DNA of 64,000 nt from JABCYV01 sp963729325. Lineage in GTDB: Bacteria; Acidobacteriota; Terriglobia; Terriglobales; Acidobacteriaceae. Positions 55,778-63,082 of this stretch are shown piece by piece. The notes beneath the pieces are model-generated. The model had not been told where the DNA came from. It made no database searches and saw only the letters and a list, made by a program, of their open reading frames with translations. The first letter of the stretch is position 1. Every line of letters begins with the position of its first letter. Location: positions 1 to 64,000 of the forward strand of contig CAVSNS010000019.1 in the NCBI GenBank assembly GCA_963729325.1. The letters run 5' to 3'. Made by a program: the position numbers and the translations under genes.

Positions 55778-56729
55778 TTGGACAGCGGATACTATGCGGC
55801 GTGCGCCGGTCTGAAGACACAGACACAAGCTCTCGACGTGGTCGCCAACAACCTGGCAAACATAAATACGAACGGTTATTCCACCTCACAAGTGGATAAG
55901 CGGAAAGTGGGGAAGCTGGCTCTGGCCATCCAGGTTGCCTTCCAGGAACTCGGAGCCTTTCCTACATCCAGCACTCAGGTTCCAGTTGACACACAGGAAC
56001 CAATGCCATTCAGTGATGTCCAGGCCATTGAGAATGTGGATCACACTGCCGCTTTGGGGCGCCTCGTGGCTCCGCCGCACGGCGATCTCTCGAGCGCTGA
56101 GGAGGACGGAGATCTAGGCGATCTGCGCTACGAACTGGAGCAGGCTCTGGCGCCGGAAATTTCCCGAAGAGAAGTGGCATTGCGTCAGTGTGCCGGATGG
56201 CCTAGTGATAAGCCTACTGGAAATCGGATTTTTCGAAAGCGGTTCGGCTCAAATCAAGAATAGTTCGATGCCTGCCTTTACCCGCATGGCAGGGTTGCTG
56301 GCACAGCGGAAATATCGCATCCGGATCGAGGGCCATACTGACAATGTGCCCATTCACAATTCCAGGTTCCATTCCAACTGGGAATTGTCAACCGAACGCG
56401 CCACGGAACTAATCCGCGTACTTGTGATCCGATATGACTTTGCGCCCGAAAGGCTGTCGGCGGCTGGCTACAGCCAATATCACCCCGTCGCCACAAACGA
56501 TAGCCGAGAAGGACGTGGCCTTAACCGCCGGGTCGACGTGGTGGTGCTGGGACGAGAGTCCGCGCCCCACAACGCAGCGCGAAACCAATCTTCTGCCCCC
56601 AGAAAATTGCCCGATGACGATCACGGTCCTGCAATGTCTGCTTCTGACAGCTTTCGATTGGCTCGCTTCACTTTTGAGCGGCAGATGTATATGCATGGGC
56701 TAGTGAGATTGCTGTATCCCGTGCCGTAA
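55778..56729 (+). pseudogene. In-frame fusion of FlgF N-terminus to MotB C-terminal part, frame-broken
   Basis: TTG 55778 (GAGGA seven bases upstream) opens with MDSGYYAACAGLKTQTQALD, then VVANNLANINTNGY, the N-terminus of a flagellar rod protein (FlgF). Directly after it the reading goes on with STSQVDKRKVGKLALAIQVA, which in MotB follows the single membrane helix. The MotB linker leads to the OmpA-like peptidoglycan-binding domain: VISLLEIGFFESGSAQI, RIRIEGHTDNVPIHNSRF, LSAAGYSQYHPVATND. A frame change near 56185 separates the two thirds. The MotB plug and stator helix with its proton-carrying Asp are missing, as is all but the first 35 residues of FlgF. A deletion joining two flagellar genes is the simplest origin. 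Confidence 0.7.
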
Positions 56730-57808
56730 TGAACGCGCATCACAGCTCGCGTTTAGTTCGGGTGCTGGTGGCGGATGATAGTGCTTTCATGCGAAATGCC
56801 CTCACCCGCATGATTGAAGCTGATCCTGCGCTGCGTGTGAGTGGGACAGCTCAAACCGGCCCAGAGGCCTTAGAGAAGATTTGCTTGCTGCAGCCTGATG
56901 TCGTCACCCTCGATGTGGAAACGTCAGGTTTCGACGGCCTCGAAATCCTAAGACGCATTATGCGGGATTTTCCCCGTCCCGTGATTGTGGTTAGCTCGCC
57001 GACCCAGGAAGGCGCAAGAATCACTTTGGAAGCGCTGGCCTGCGGGGCTTTCGACTACGTCCCTAGACAGCTATCTGCACTGTCACTTGACATCGAGAAT
57101 AATTGCGAGGACTTGATTATTAAAATTAAGGCGGCGGCCGAAACTTGCTGGCCTCGGCCCATGGCCCGGGTTGCCCGCTCGGCAGTCAAATTCCGCCCGC
57201 GTACGGTGAACGTCTCTCCCAGCGTCATTGCAATCGGGGTTTCCACTGGCGGACCACAGGCCCTTGAGGAAATCCTGCCTCTTTTGCCTGCCGACTTGGC
57301 GGTCGGCGTTCTGATTGTCCAGCACATGCCTGCTGGCTTCACCGGACCTCTCGCCCGGCGGCTCGATGGATTCTGCAAGGTAACCGTTCGGGAGGCCAAC
57401 AACCACGATGTAGTCGAGGGCGGAATCGTGTATATAGCTCCGGCGGGACAACACATGACGGTTTATCGGCATACTTCATCGCAGGTTCTAATTCGCCTGT
57501 CGCAGTCGCCTGAAAATTGCGCTCACATACCTTCGGTTGATGTGATGATGATGTCCGTGGCAGAAGTCTTTCGAGCTTACTCCATGGGTATCATCATGAC
57601 TGGGATGGGCGTCGATGGCTTGCGCGGTATGGAGGCCATCGCGAACAACGGGGGCACGACACTGGGGCAAGATGAGTCGAGCTGCACGATCTACGGTATG
57701 CCTCGGGCCTGCGCGCGCAGTGGCGTTCTGCAGCGAGTAGTCCCTTTGGCACGAATTCCTGAAGAAATTCTACAAGCTACTCGCTACCGGCAGCGCCTAG
57801 TACCGTGA
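56729..57808 (+). CDS. cheB: Chemotaxis response regulator / protein-glutamate methylesterase CheB
   Basis: A 359-aa protein: receiver domain (VRVLVADDSAFMRNALTRMI, phospho-Asp in VVTLDVETSGFDG) plus methylesterase. The catalytic triad is present: Ser in IAIGVSTGGPQA, His in VQHMPAGFTGP and Asp in TGMGVDGLRGM. The receiver has lost the switch Lys (YVPRQ instead of VPKP) and the usual EMPGMDG reads ETSGFDG, so phosphorylation control may be altered. It should remove methyl groups from chemoreceptors. The start overlaps the end of the FlgF-MotB remnant. Its last codons and stop lie at the edge of the IS element. No other che or fli genes are in the window. Confidence 0.88.
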   Translation: MNAHHSSRLVRVLVADDSAFMRNALTRMIEADPALRVSGTAQTGPEALEKICLLQPDVVTLDVETSGFDGLEILRRIMRDFPRPVIVVSSPTQEGARITLEALACGAFDYVPRQLSALSLDIENNCEDLIIKIKAAAETCWPRPMARVARSAVKFRPRTVNVSPSVIAIGVSTGGPQALEEILPLLPADLAVGVLIVQHMPAGFTGPLARRLDGFCKVTVREANNHDVVEGGIVYIAPAGQHMTVYRHTSSQVLIRLSQSPENCAHIPSVDVMMMSVAEVFRAYSMGIIMTGMGVDGLRGMEAIANNGGTTLGQDESSCTIYGMPRACARSGVLQRVVPLARIPEEILQATRYRQRLVP

Positions 57809-58465
57809 CCGCGTGATTGTGTAGTCAAAAGTGGTCCGAGCCTTCTTGCGAGTAAATTTCCATTGGATCGGAAGGTGATGGCGATTCATACGGCGGCTCC
57901 AAGCGAGAGTTTGCCTTCGCAGAGAAGCCCGATCTCCGATCCGGCGCTGGCCGAGGCATTGGCGCGAAAACAGACTGATCGCGATCTCGGCTTGGTTCAG
58001 CCAACTGCCGTGCTTCGGAGTGTAGTGCACCGTAAACCGATCCCACAGCCAGCTTCCTGCCTTCTCGCCGAAGTGTTCCACCACCGCCTTGCGCGTATGC
58101 GAACTCAGATTGTCCAGCACCAAATGGATGCTGTCCGCCTCCGGGTAGCGGATCGCAACCTCCAGCAGGTAGTCGGCAAACTCGGGCGAAGAGCGATGAG
58201 CCGTCACCTTGGGGAAGTACTGCCCCGCTTTCGGTTCGACTCCGCAGAACACGTTGGCGGTGCCGCAACGCAGGTATTCGCCATCGCGCCGCGCCACTCG
58301 TCCCGGCCTCATGGCCCAGGGAGGACGAACCTCTTGGTGGAGAACCACCGGTTTCTCATCCACACAAACCACCGGTTCCCGCTCACTCAGAGGCTTTTCA
58401 TACACGGCCAAGATGTCCTCCATCCGCCGGATGTACTCCTCATCCAGTTCCGCCACGCACCACAT
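57797..58465 (-). CDS. IS630-family transposase, catalytic (DDE) part
   Basis: A 222-aa frame with the catalytic triad of IS630: Asp in VVCVDEKPVVLHQE, Asp in IHLVLDNLSSHTRKAV and Glu in GSWLNQAEIAISLFSRQ. It begins MWCVAELDEEYIRRMEDILA, which continues the upstream frame. The two frames meet at a run of seven A (58465-58471 on the plus strand as T). Removing one A fuses them, so slippage or a homopolymer error could give the full transposase of about 375 residues. Confidence 0.88.
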   Translation of the reverse strand: MWCVAELDEEYIRRMEDILAVYEKPLSEREPVVCVDEKPVVLHQEVRPPWAMRPGRVARRDGEYLRCGTANVFCGVEPKAGQYFPKVTAHRSSPEFADYLLEVAIRYPEADSIHLVLDNLSSHTRKAVVEHFGEKAGSWLWDRFTVHYTPKHGSWLNQAEIAISLFSRQCLGQRRIGDRASLRRQTLAWSRRMNRHHLPIQWKFTRKKARTTFDYTITRSRY

Positions 58466-58967
58466 TTTTTTCCCGCCACGGCTTCAGGTCGTGGCTTTCC
58501 AGCAAGACCCGGATCGTTTCCCGTCCCACCCGCGGAACCAGTTTGCGTTTCACCACTTCTTCGGTCAGCAGGCGCACCGTCCAGCGCGAGCGGCCTTCCG
58601 GCGGAGGACCACACGCCAGCGCCACGATACGTTGCCGATGCTGCGCATCCAGCAAGGCCGCTTTTCCCGGCCGTGGCCGCTCGTACAAGGCCCGCTCTAA
58701 GCCGCCTTGGCGATAGCGTTGGCTGGTCAGCCATACCGTCTTCGGGGTCAACCCTACGTTCTTCGCCACCTGCCGGATGGGCTGACCATCGGCCAACTGC
58801 CGCAGGGCCAAAGCGCGCAGCACCGTCCGCACGGGCTGTAAACCACTCTGCAACAAAAGCCGCAACTCCTGCTGTTCCCGCTTGGACAACCGAACCCAAG
58901 ATCGCTCCTTCATGTCCCAGCTATAAGCTCGGACATGACTTCTAACAAGTATCTACATGTATTACTA
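57798..58967 (-). mobile_element. IS630-family insertion sequence
   Basis: About 1.17 kb carrying two overlapping transposase frames on the minus strand. Both ends read TAGTA outward to inward and share GTCCGAGC about 36-44 bases in, with weaker matches between, giving imperfect terminal inverted repeats. TA at 57798-57799 and 58966-58967 would be the duplicated target, as usual for IS630. The transposase stop codon coincides with the left TA. The ends are inferred by eye. The left edge falls in the last codons of cheB. Confidence 0.75.
58440..58913 (-). CDS. IS630-family transposase, DNA-binding part
   Basis: A 157-aa frame with helix-turn-helix domains: LSKREQQELRLLLQSG, DGQPIRQVAKNVGLTPKTV, then WTVRLLTEEVVKRKLVPRVG, RETIRVLLESHDLKPWR. 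It ends shortly after the A7 run shared with the catalytic frame. The product would bind the terminal repeats. Together with the frame at 57797-58465 it makes up one element. Confidence 0.85.
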   Translation of the reverse strand: MKERSWVRLSKREQQELRLLLQSGLQPVRTVLRALALRQLADGQPIRQVAKNVGLTPKTVWLTSQRYRQGGLERALYERPRPGKAALLDAQHRQRIVALACGPPPEGRSRWTVRLLTEEVVKRKLVPRVGRETIRVLLESHDLKPWREKNVVRGGTG

Positions 58968-59490
58968 TATATGTGGTCGAAGTACTAGCGTCCTCTCCTT
59001 AGACATTCTCACGTCTGGCTCTAATCCGGCTTCCAACCGGCCTTTCGTGCTGGCGCAAATTGGGTAAGAAGTTCTTGCGCAATCCCTATTTTGTTCCTCT
59101 TCGAGGGCGACGAGGTATAATGACGTAACCCTTAACCACGAAGACACATCGCTAAAATCACTCTGCGCCTTCGCGATTGAGAAACCGGCTTCCAGGAAGG
59201 CGCCTTACACTACAGAAAAAATAAGGCTTTGTGGGGCTGCAGCTTAGCACCACGCGGGCCAGGAGTTGTTGGTCGACACAGAATCTGATGCGGCGCGACC
59301 TGCGGGCACAGTGAGGATTGGCGATGTCACAGCGAAATGGCGACAAATCCAGATTCCATCGGGAACGAAAACAGAACATTCTTCGCCGCAGGCGAACTCG
59401 CGAATTGCTTAAGGCTGAGGCTGGCCTCGTGGTGCAGCCGGGCGCGAGGAAAAAGGTGGAAGCTTCCACGGCGAGCGGCCAGGGACGAGT
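58968..59490. other. Intergenic region with nothing recognisable
   Basis: 523 bases to the right of the IS, starting AT-rich and becoming GC-rich. A single arm of the AACCACGAAGGACAC type lies at 59130-59146. No gene could be supported on either strand. It may be the continuation of the decayed motility locus. Confidence 0.4.
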
Positions 59491-60057
59491 ATGAACAAGA
59501 TGGCGTCTTCGTTGGGCGTCCCGCTGACTGCAAAGAAACGAGTGTTATTAGTGAACACTCACGCCACGCGGCGTGACTTGCGCGCCCAGATCATGCGCAA
59601 GCTGGGCGCGGAGGTCGACTGCGCGGCTGATATCAGCGAGGCGCGTTCGCTATGGCAGGCCGACGCTTATAGCCTGATCCTCGTGGACGTGCGCAACGAT
59701 TCTACCAACGTGCAGGAATTTTGCGATGAGGTGAGAAGAGCCAAACCTCCGCAGACCGTCGCCTTCTTGGTGGGCAAGCCCGAGTATGTGGCCGGCTCTC
59801 CGGCGGCAGATGACGGTACCGCGGAGCTGCCGCTGCACAACATCCATGGCGCCTGGGGAGAGATGGTAATCGCAATGTACGCGCATGCATGCGAAGCATT
59901 GCCCCGAAGGTACGGCTTTCAGGAAGCATCCTGGCGGATTGCCGCGATTCGGTCTCTGAAAGACCCGCGGCCGGAACGAGCCGCGGCCGCCGACGAAAAA
60001 CCTCCACGCTGGTCCTGGGCGGACGCCGTGCATCGACAGTCTGACAAGCTCGCGTGA
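59491..60057 (+). CDS. Receiver-like protein with degenerate phosphorylation site
   Basis: A 188-aa protein. Residues about 16-110 fold like a response-regulator receiver: KKRVLLVNTHATRRDLRAQI, VDCAADISEARSLWQADAYS, LILVDVRNDSTNVQEFC and PPQTVAFLVGKPEY. The Asp on strand three (LVDVRND) is there, but the acidic pair is replaced by NT and the switch Lys is displaced, so it is probably a pseudo-receiver. The C-terminal 70 residues (ALPRRYGFQEASWRIAAIRS, Pro/Arg-rich tail) are of unknown kind. It precedes the RRM protein by 42 bases on the same strand. Confidence 0.65.
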   Translation: MNKMASSLGVPLTAKKRVLLVNTHATRRDLRAQIMRKLGAEVDCAADISEARSLWQADAYSLILVDVRNDSTNVQEFCDEVRRAKPPQTVAFLVGKPEYVAGSPAADDGTAELPLHNIHGAWGEMVIAMYAHACEALPRRYGFQEASWRIAAIRSLKDPRPERAAAADEKPPRWSWADAVHRQSDKLA

Positions 60058-60099
60058 TAAAACGTAGTTTTAGTTTGGTTAGCGACACGAGGAAATACA

Positions 60100-60450
60100 A
60101 TGAAGAAGCTTTTTGTTGGCAACATTCCGCATAGCACCACGGAGGCAGAACTGCGAGCATTGTTCGAGCCCCACGGGGCCATCGAGCAAGTGAGCATCGT
60201 AACCGATCGCGATACCGGCCGCTCGCGAGGATTCGCATTCGTCGAGATGACCGATTCCGCGGAAGCTGAGAAAGCCATTGCGGCGCTGAATGGCAAGGAA
60301 CTAGGCGGGCGCGCACTGAATATTAATGAAGCCCGGCCTAAGACTGATCGCGGTGGCCCACCCCGTGGCGGAGGACGGTCGTCCGGCGGTGGCGGCGGAC
60401 GCGATGACTATCGCGGCCACGCCCGCCAGCCTCGCGAGCCCCGCTGGTAG
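60100..60450 (+). CDS. RRM-type RNA-binding protein
   Basis: A 116-aa protein. Residues 1-80 are one RNA-recognition motif with RNP2 (KLFVGNIP) and RNP1 (SRGFAFVEM). The tail is Gly/Arg-rich (GGGRSSGGGGGRDDY), as in bacterial cold-induced RNA-binding proteins. It probably acts as an RNA chaperone. GAGGAAA precedes the ATG. A small basic protein follows 77 bases downstream. Confidence 0.92.
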   Translation: MKKLFVGNIPHSTTEAELRALFEPHGAIEQVSIVTDRDTGRSRGFAFVEMTDSAEAEKAIAALNGKELGGRALNINEARPKTDRGGPPRGGGRSSGGGGGRDDYRGHARQPREPRW

Positions 60451-60527
60451 GAGTCGGCGCTCGAAGGATGCATCATGGGCCGTAGTATTAGTAAGTACTT
60501 GGCCAAAAATTCCCCATGGAGGTTTCT

Positions 60528-60731
60528 ATGTCTGGTCGAGGCCGATCGAGCTTTACCAAGCGTCAGAAGGAGCGCTCGCGTCAGGAAAAGCAGCGCGAAA
60601 AGGCGGAACGCAAAATCCAACGTAAATTGGAGAAGCAGACAGGAAGTACCGAAGAATCAGCCGATTCATTAGAGGATTTCTCCGCTGTGGCTGACCAACT
60701 GGCGCTTCCCGGCTCAAATGTAGAAGAGTAG
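60528..60731 (+). CDS. Small basic, helical hypothetical protein, 67 aa
   Basis: From ATG 60528 (GGAGG five bases upstream) it reads MSGRGRSSFTKRQKERSRQ followed by a long Lys/Arg/Glu-rich helix (EKQREKAERKIQRKLEKQTG) and an acidic tail (ESADSLEDFSAVADQLALP). The N-terminus could bind nucleic acid, and the position after the RRM gene suggests a shared RNA-related role. No homologous function is known to me. Confidence 0.65.
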   Translation: MSGRGRSSFTKRQKERSRQEKQREKAERKIQRKLEKQTGSTEESADSLEDFSAVADQLALPGSNVEE

Positions 60732-60781
60732 AAGCGCAAAGGCCGTCAGTCTTCTCAGGCGGCATTTCTATTGCCACCGTG

Positions 60782-61795
60782 TCAGGCAGGAATTGCCTGC
60801 TCCAGGCGAACCGATCTGAGGTATTCCGCCGCCCGTTCGGGCGAGACCGAATTCATCAACACTCTGTCCGCTTTTCTGATTCCAAATGCAGGCGGCAGAT
60901 AGGGAACAATGCTGAGATGCCAGTGGTAGTACTGTATGCCAGTGTTGGCCGCGGGAGCGGTGCGCAGCCTGTAAGTCAAGTCAGGATCGTCGAGGCCAAA
61001 ATGGATTTTGCCCAGCGTAAAGTGCAAGATTCGAGCTAGGTCATTGATTTCGTCAGCATTGGTCTCGCCAAAATTTGCCATGTGCCGCCGTGGGTATACG
61101 TGAGTGCAAAAGGGAGTCGGAGAGGCAAATGGTTCCAGCGCGACAAAGTGTTCCGTCGTGGTCACGATTCGCGTCTGGGCATCCAACTCGTCCTGCATCA
61201 CTCTGCAGAAGATACATTCCTGGCGCTTTCGGTAATGATCCTGGCCCTGCTGCAACCAGCTTGATACGTGCGACGGAATGATCTGAGTGGCGATGACTTG
61301 GCTGTGCGAATGCTCAAGCGATGCCCCGGACATCACGCCATGGTTTTTTACAATGGTGGCATGCCCGATCCGCGAGTCCAGACTCAGTTCATCGAAGCGG
61401 CCCTTCGACGCCCGCCATACCCGAGCTAATTGCGCTTCAGGCAGATTGCCCGTGCTGAGGGAGTGGTCAGGAGTCTCGACCACCGTCTCGCGGATAACGA
61501 ATCCCCCGGCTTCGTGCGGGGCGCAGTTCGTCGCTACTAAGCCTTTGTCGACACTCGCAACGTCGCACTGACTAGGCACCACGCGCACCGTCCAACCGCA
61601 TTTGCCCGGAGCGGGCACCCGCAAGACTTCTGGTGCCGTCCGGTGCTCGTTGCCCGGACAGATCGGGCAGTTAGGATCGAATGTCGCAAGAGATTTATGT
61701 ACCCGGTTGGCGGCGAAGGCTGGCGGACCCTCGGCCGATTCCGTGGCTACGAAAACCCATTCCTTTGTGAATCGATCCTGACGCAGTTGCGGCAT
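60782..61795 (-). CDS. galT: Galactose-1-phosphate uridylyltransferase GalT
   Basis: A 337-aa HIT-superfamily nucleotidyl transferase. ATG 61795 gives the usual start MPQLRQDRFTKEWVFVATES; the long upstream frame to 62080 is not coding. The zinc ligands lie in CPICPGNE, the active-site His motif is SLEHSHSQVIA (HxH), and the C-terminal half has CIFCRVMQ, TPFCTHVYPRRHM and QYYHWHLSIVP. It exchanges UMP between UDP-glucose and galactose-1-phosphate in the Leloir pathway. No galK or galE lies beside it. Confidence 0.9.
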   Translation of the reverse strand: MPQLRQDRFTKEWVFVATESAEGPPAFAANRVHKSLATFDPNCPICPGNEHRTAPEVLRVPAPGKCGWTVRVVPSQCDVASVDKGLVATNCAPHEAGGFVIRETVVETPDHSLSTGNLPEAQLARVWRASKGRFDELSLDSRIGHATIVKNHGVMSGASLEHSHSQVIATQIIPSHVSSWLQQGQDHYRKRQECIFCRVMQDELDAQTRIVTTTEHFVALEPFASPTPFCTHVYPRRHMANFGETNADEINDLARILHFTLGKIHFGLDDPDLTYRLRTAPAANTGIQYYHWHLSIVPYLPPAFGIRKADRVLMNSVSPERAAEYLRSVRLEQAIPA

Positions 61796-62092
61796 GAATG
61801 CACACTCCAAGTCGTGGCTAGGCAGGAAGCACTTCGCCTGCCAACATCTATCTGTACTCAATTCAGCAACCTGGGGAAAAAACGACCCGAATCGTGTTCT
61901 GTTCCGGAACGAAAATGTAAAGTGGGCTCCCGATTTGGAGTACATCGCCGCGATTGAGCGCGTGGCGAATGTTGGAGTTAGGAAATGCCGCAGACTGTTG
62001 ACTGTGATCGCCGTTGGCGGCGACGCTCGTTTTGGCCGGTCGACTGGAAGGTAGGAATTTGACGAACTTACGATTGACAAAGAGAACGCGCA
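61796..62092. other. Divergent promoter region of galT and the inositol genes
   Basis: About 300 bases without a supported gene, separating divergent galT and iolB. The palindrome at its right side (62093-62109) is the only clear signal. Confidence 0.45.
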
Positions 62093-62109
62093 TTTGACAT
62101 ATTGTCAAA
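62093..62109 (+). promoter_or_regulatory. Palindromic operator-like site before iolB
   Basis: TTTGACA TAT TGTCAAA is a perfect inverted repeat with 7-bp arms, 73 bases before the iolB start. The left arm can also be read as a TTGACA -35 box. It would suit a repressor of inositol catabolism, but no regulator gene is in the window. Confidence 0.5.
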
Positions 62110-62181
62110 GCGGTTAGCAAAACCAGCAGCAAATATCGCAAACGTTGCCCGGGAGATGCATTACGCGTGGTGAAGAATGAC

Positions 62182-63027
62182 ATGAGCGATGGCGAATTCA
62201 TCGTCCACTCGCAGAATTTGCCCGCGCAACACTCCGGGGAACTTCTTGATTTGCCTCGCCAGAAAGCGAAGTGGGAGTGGATGAGCTTTTTCGTGCGACG
62301 CTTGGGTCCGGGAGATGTTTATCAGGCTCGGACTAAAAAGGAGGAAGCGGCATTTGTACTGTTAGGCGGGATTTGTCTGGCAGATTGGGGGTTGGATAAG
62401 CAGCGAATCGGGAAGAGAAAGAACGTTTTTGACGGATTTCCGTACACGCTTTACCTGCCTTGCGAGAACCAGGTTACCTTTACAGCAGAAACGATTTGCG
62501 AGATTGCAGAATGCCGAGTGCCTTCGGAAGCGCGGCTGGAGCCCAGGTTAATCACCCCTGATGAAGTAGTCAGCACTCTGCGCGGAGGCGGAAACGCATC
62601 GCGCCAGATTGTCGATGTCATTCCACCAGCTTTTCCAGCGGACAAGCTCATCGTGGTGGAGGTCTACACACCTGGCGGAAACTGGTCCAGCTATCCACCT
62701 CACAAACATGACGTCCACAACCCTCCCACGGAAGTCGACTTGGACGAGATCTACTACTATCGGATCAATCCCCCGGAGGGGTTCGCGTTCCAGCATCTCT
62801 ATTCAGGTGAAAACGCAACCGGGCGAATGCTTAAAACCAAAGATGGGGATGTGGTTCTGGTCCGCAGCGGGTACCACCCCGTTGTGGCTGGACCGGGGTA
62901 TGACGTGTATTATCTGAATTTTCTCGCGGGCTCGTCCCGTGCCATGGCGGTCACAGAAGATCCGCAGCACGTGTGGATTCGTTCTACGTGGAAGCAGCCA
63001 GATCCCCGCCTACCGCTTGTGAGATGA
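62182..63027 (+). CDS. iolB: 5-deoxy-glucuronate isomerase IolB
   Basis: A 281-aa double-cupin enzyme that isomerises 5-deoxy-glucuronate in myo-inositol breakdown. WEWMSFFVRRLGPGDVY opens the first cupin. The metal motif of the second is VYTPGGNWSSYPPHKHD, then EVDLDEIYYYRINPPEGFAF and QHLYSGENATG; GYHPVVAGPGYDVYYLNFLAG closes it. ATG 62182 is used; GTG 62167 would add five residues. iolD follows after 55 bases on the same strand. Confidence 0.93.
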   Translation: MSDGEFIVHSQNLPAQHSGELLDLPRQKAKWEWMSFFVRRLGPGDVYQARTKKEEAAFVLLGGICLADWGLDKQRIGKRKNVFDGFPYTLYLPCENQVTFTAETICEIAECRVPSEARLEPRLITPDEVVSTLRGGGNASRQIVDVIPPAFPADKLIVVEVYTPGGNWSSYPPHKHDVHNPPTEVDLDEIYYYRINPPEGFAFQHLYSGENATGRMLKTKDGDVVLVRSGYHPVVAGPGYDVYYLNFLAGSSRAMAVTEDPQHVWIRSTWKQPDPRLPLVR

Positions 63028-63082
63028 TGACCGATCCGCCGGATCTTGAAGTCATGAAGGCGTTTCCGGAGAGCGTGGCCAC

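Noticed and set aside
57863..58945. 360-codon plus-strand frame across the IS element
   Set aside because: It lies opposite both transposase frames, with Arg/Pro-rich composition and no motif.
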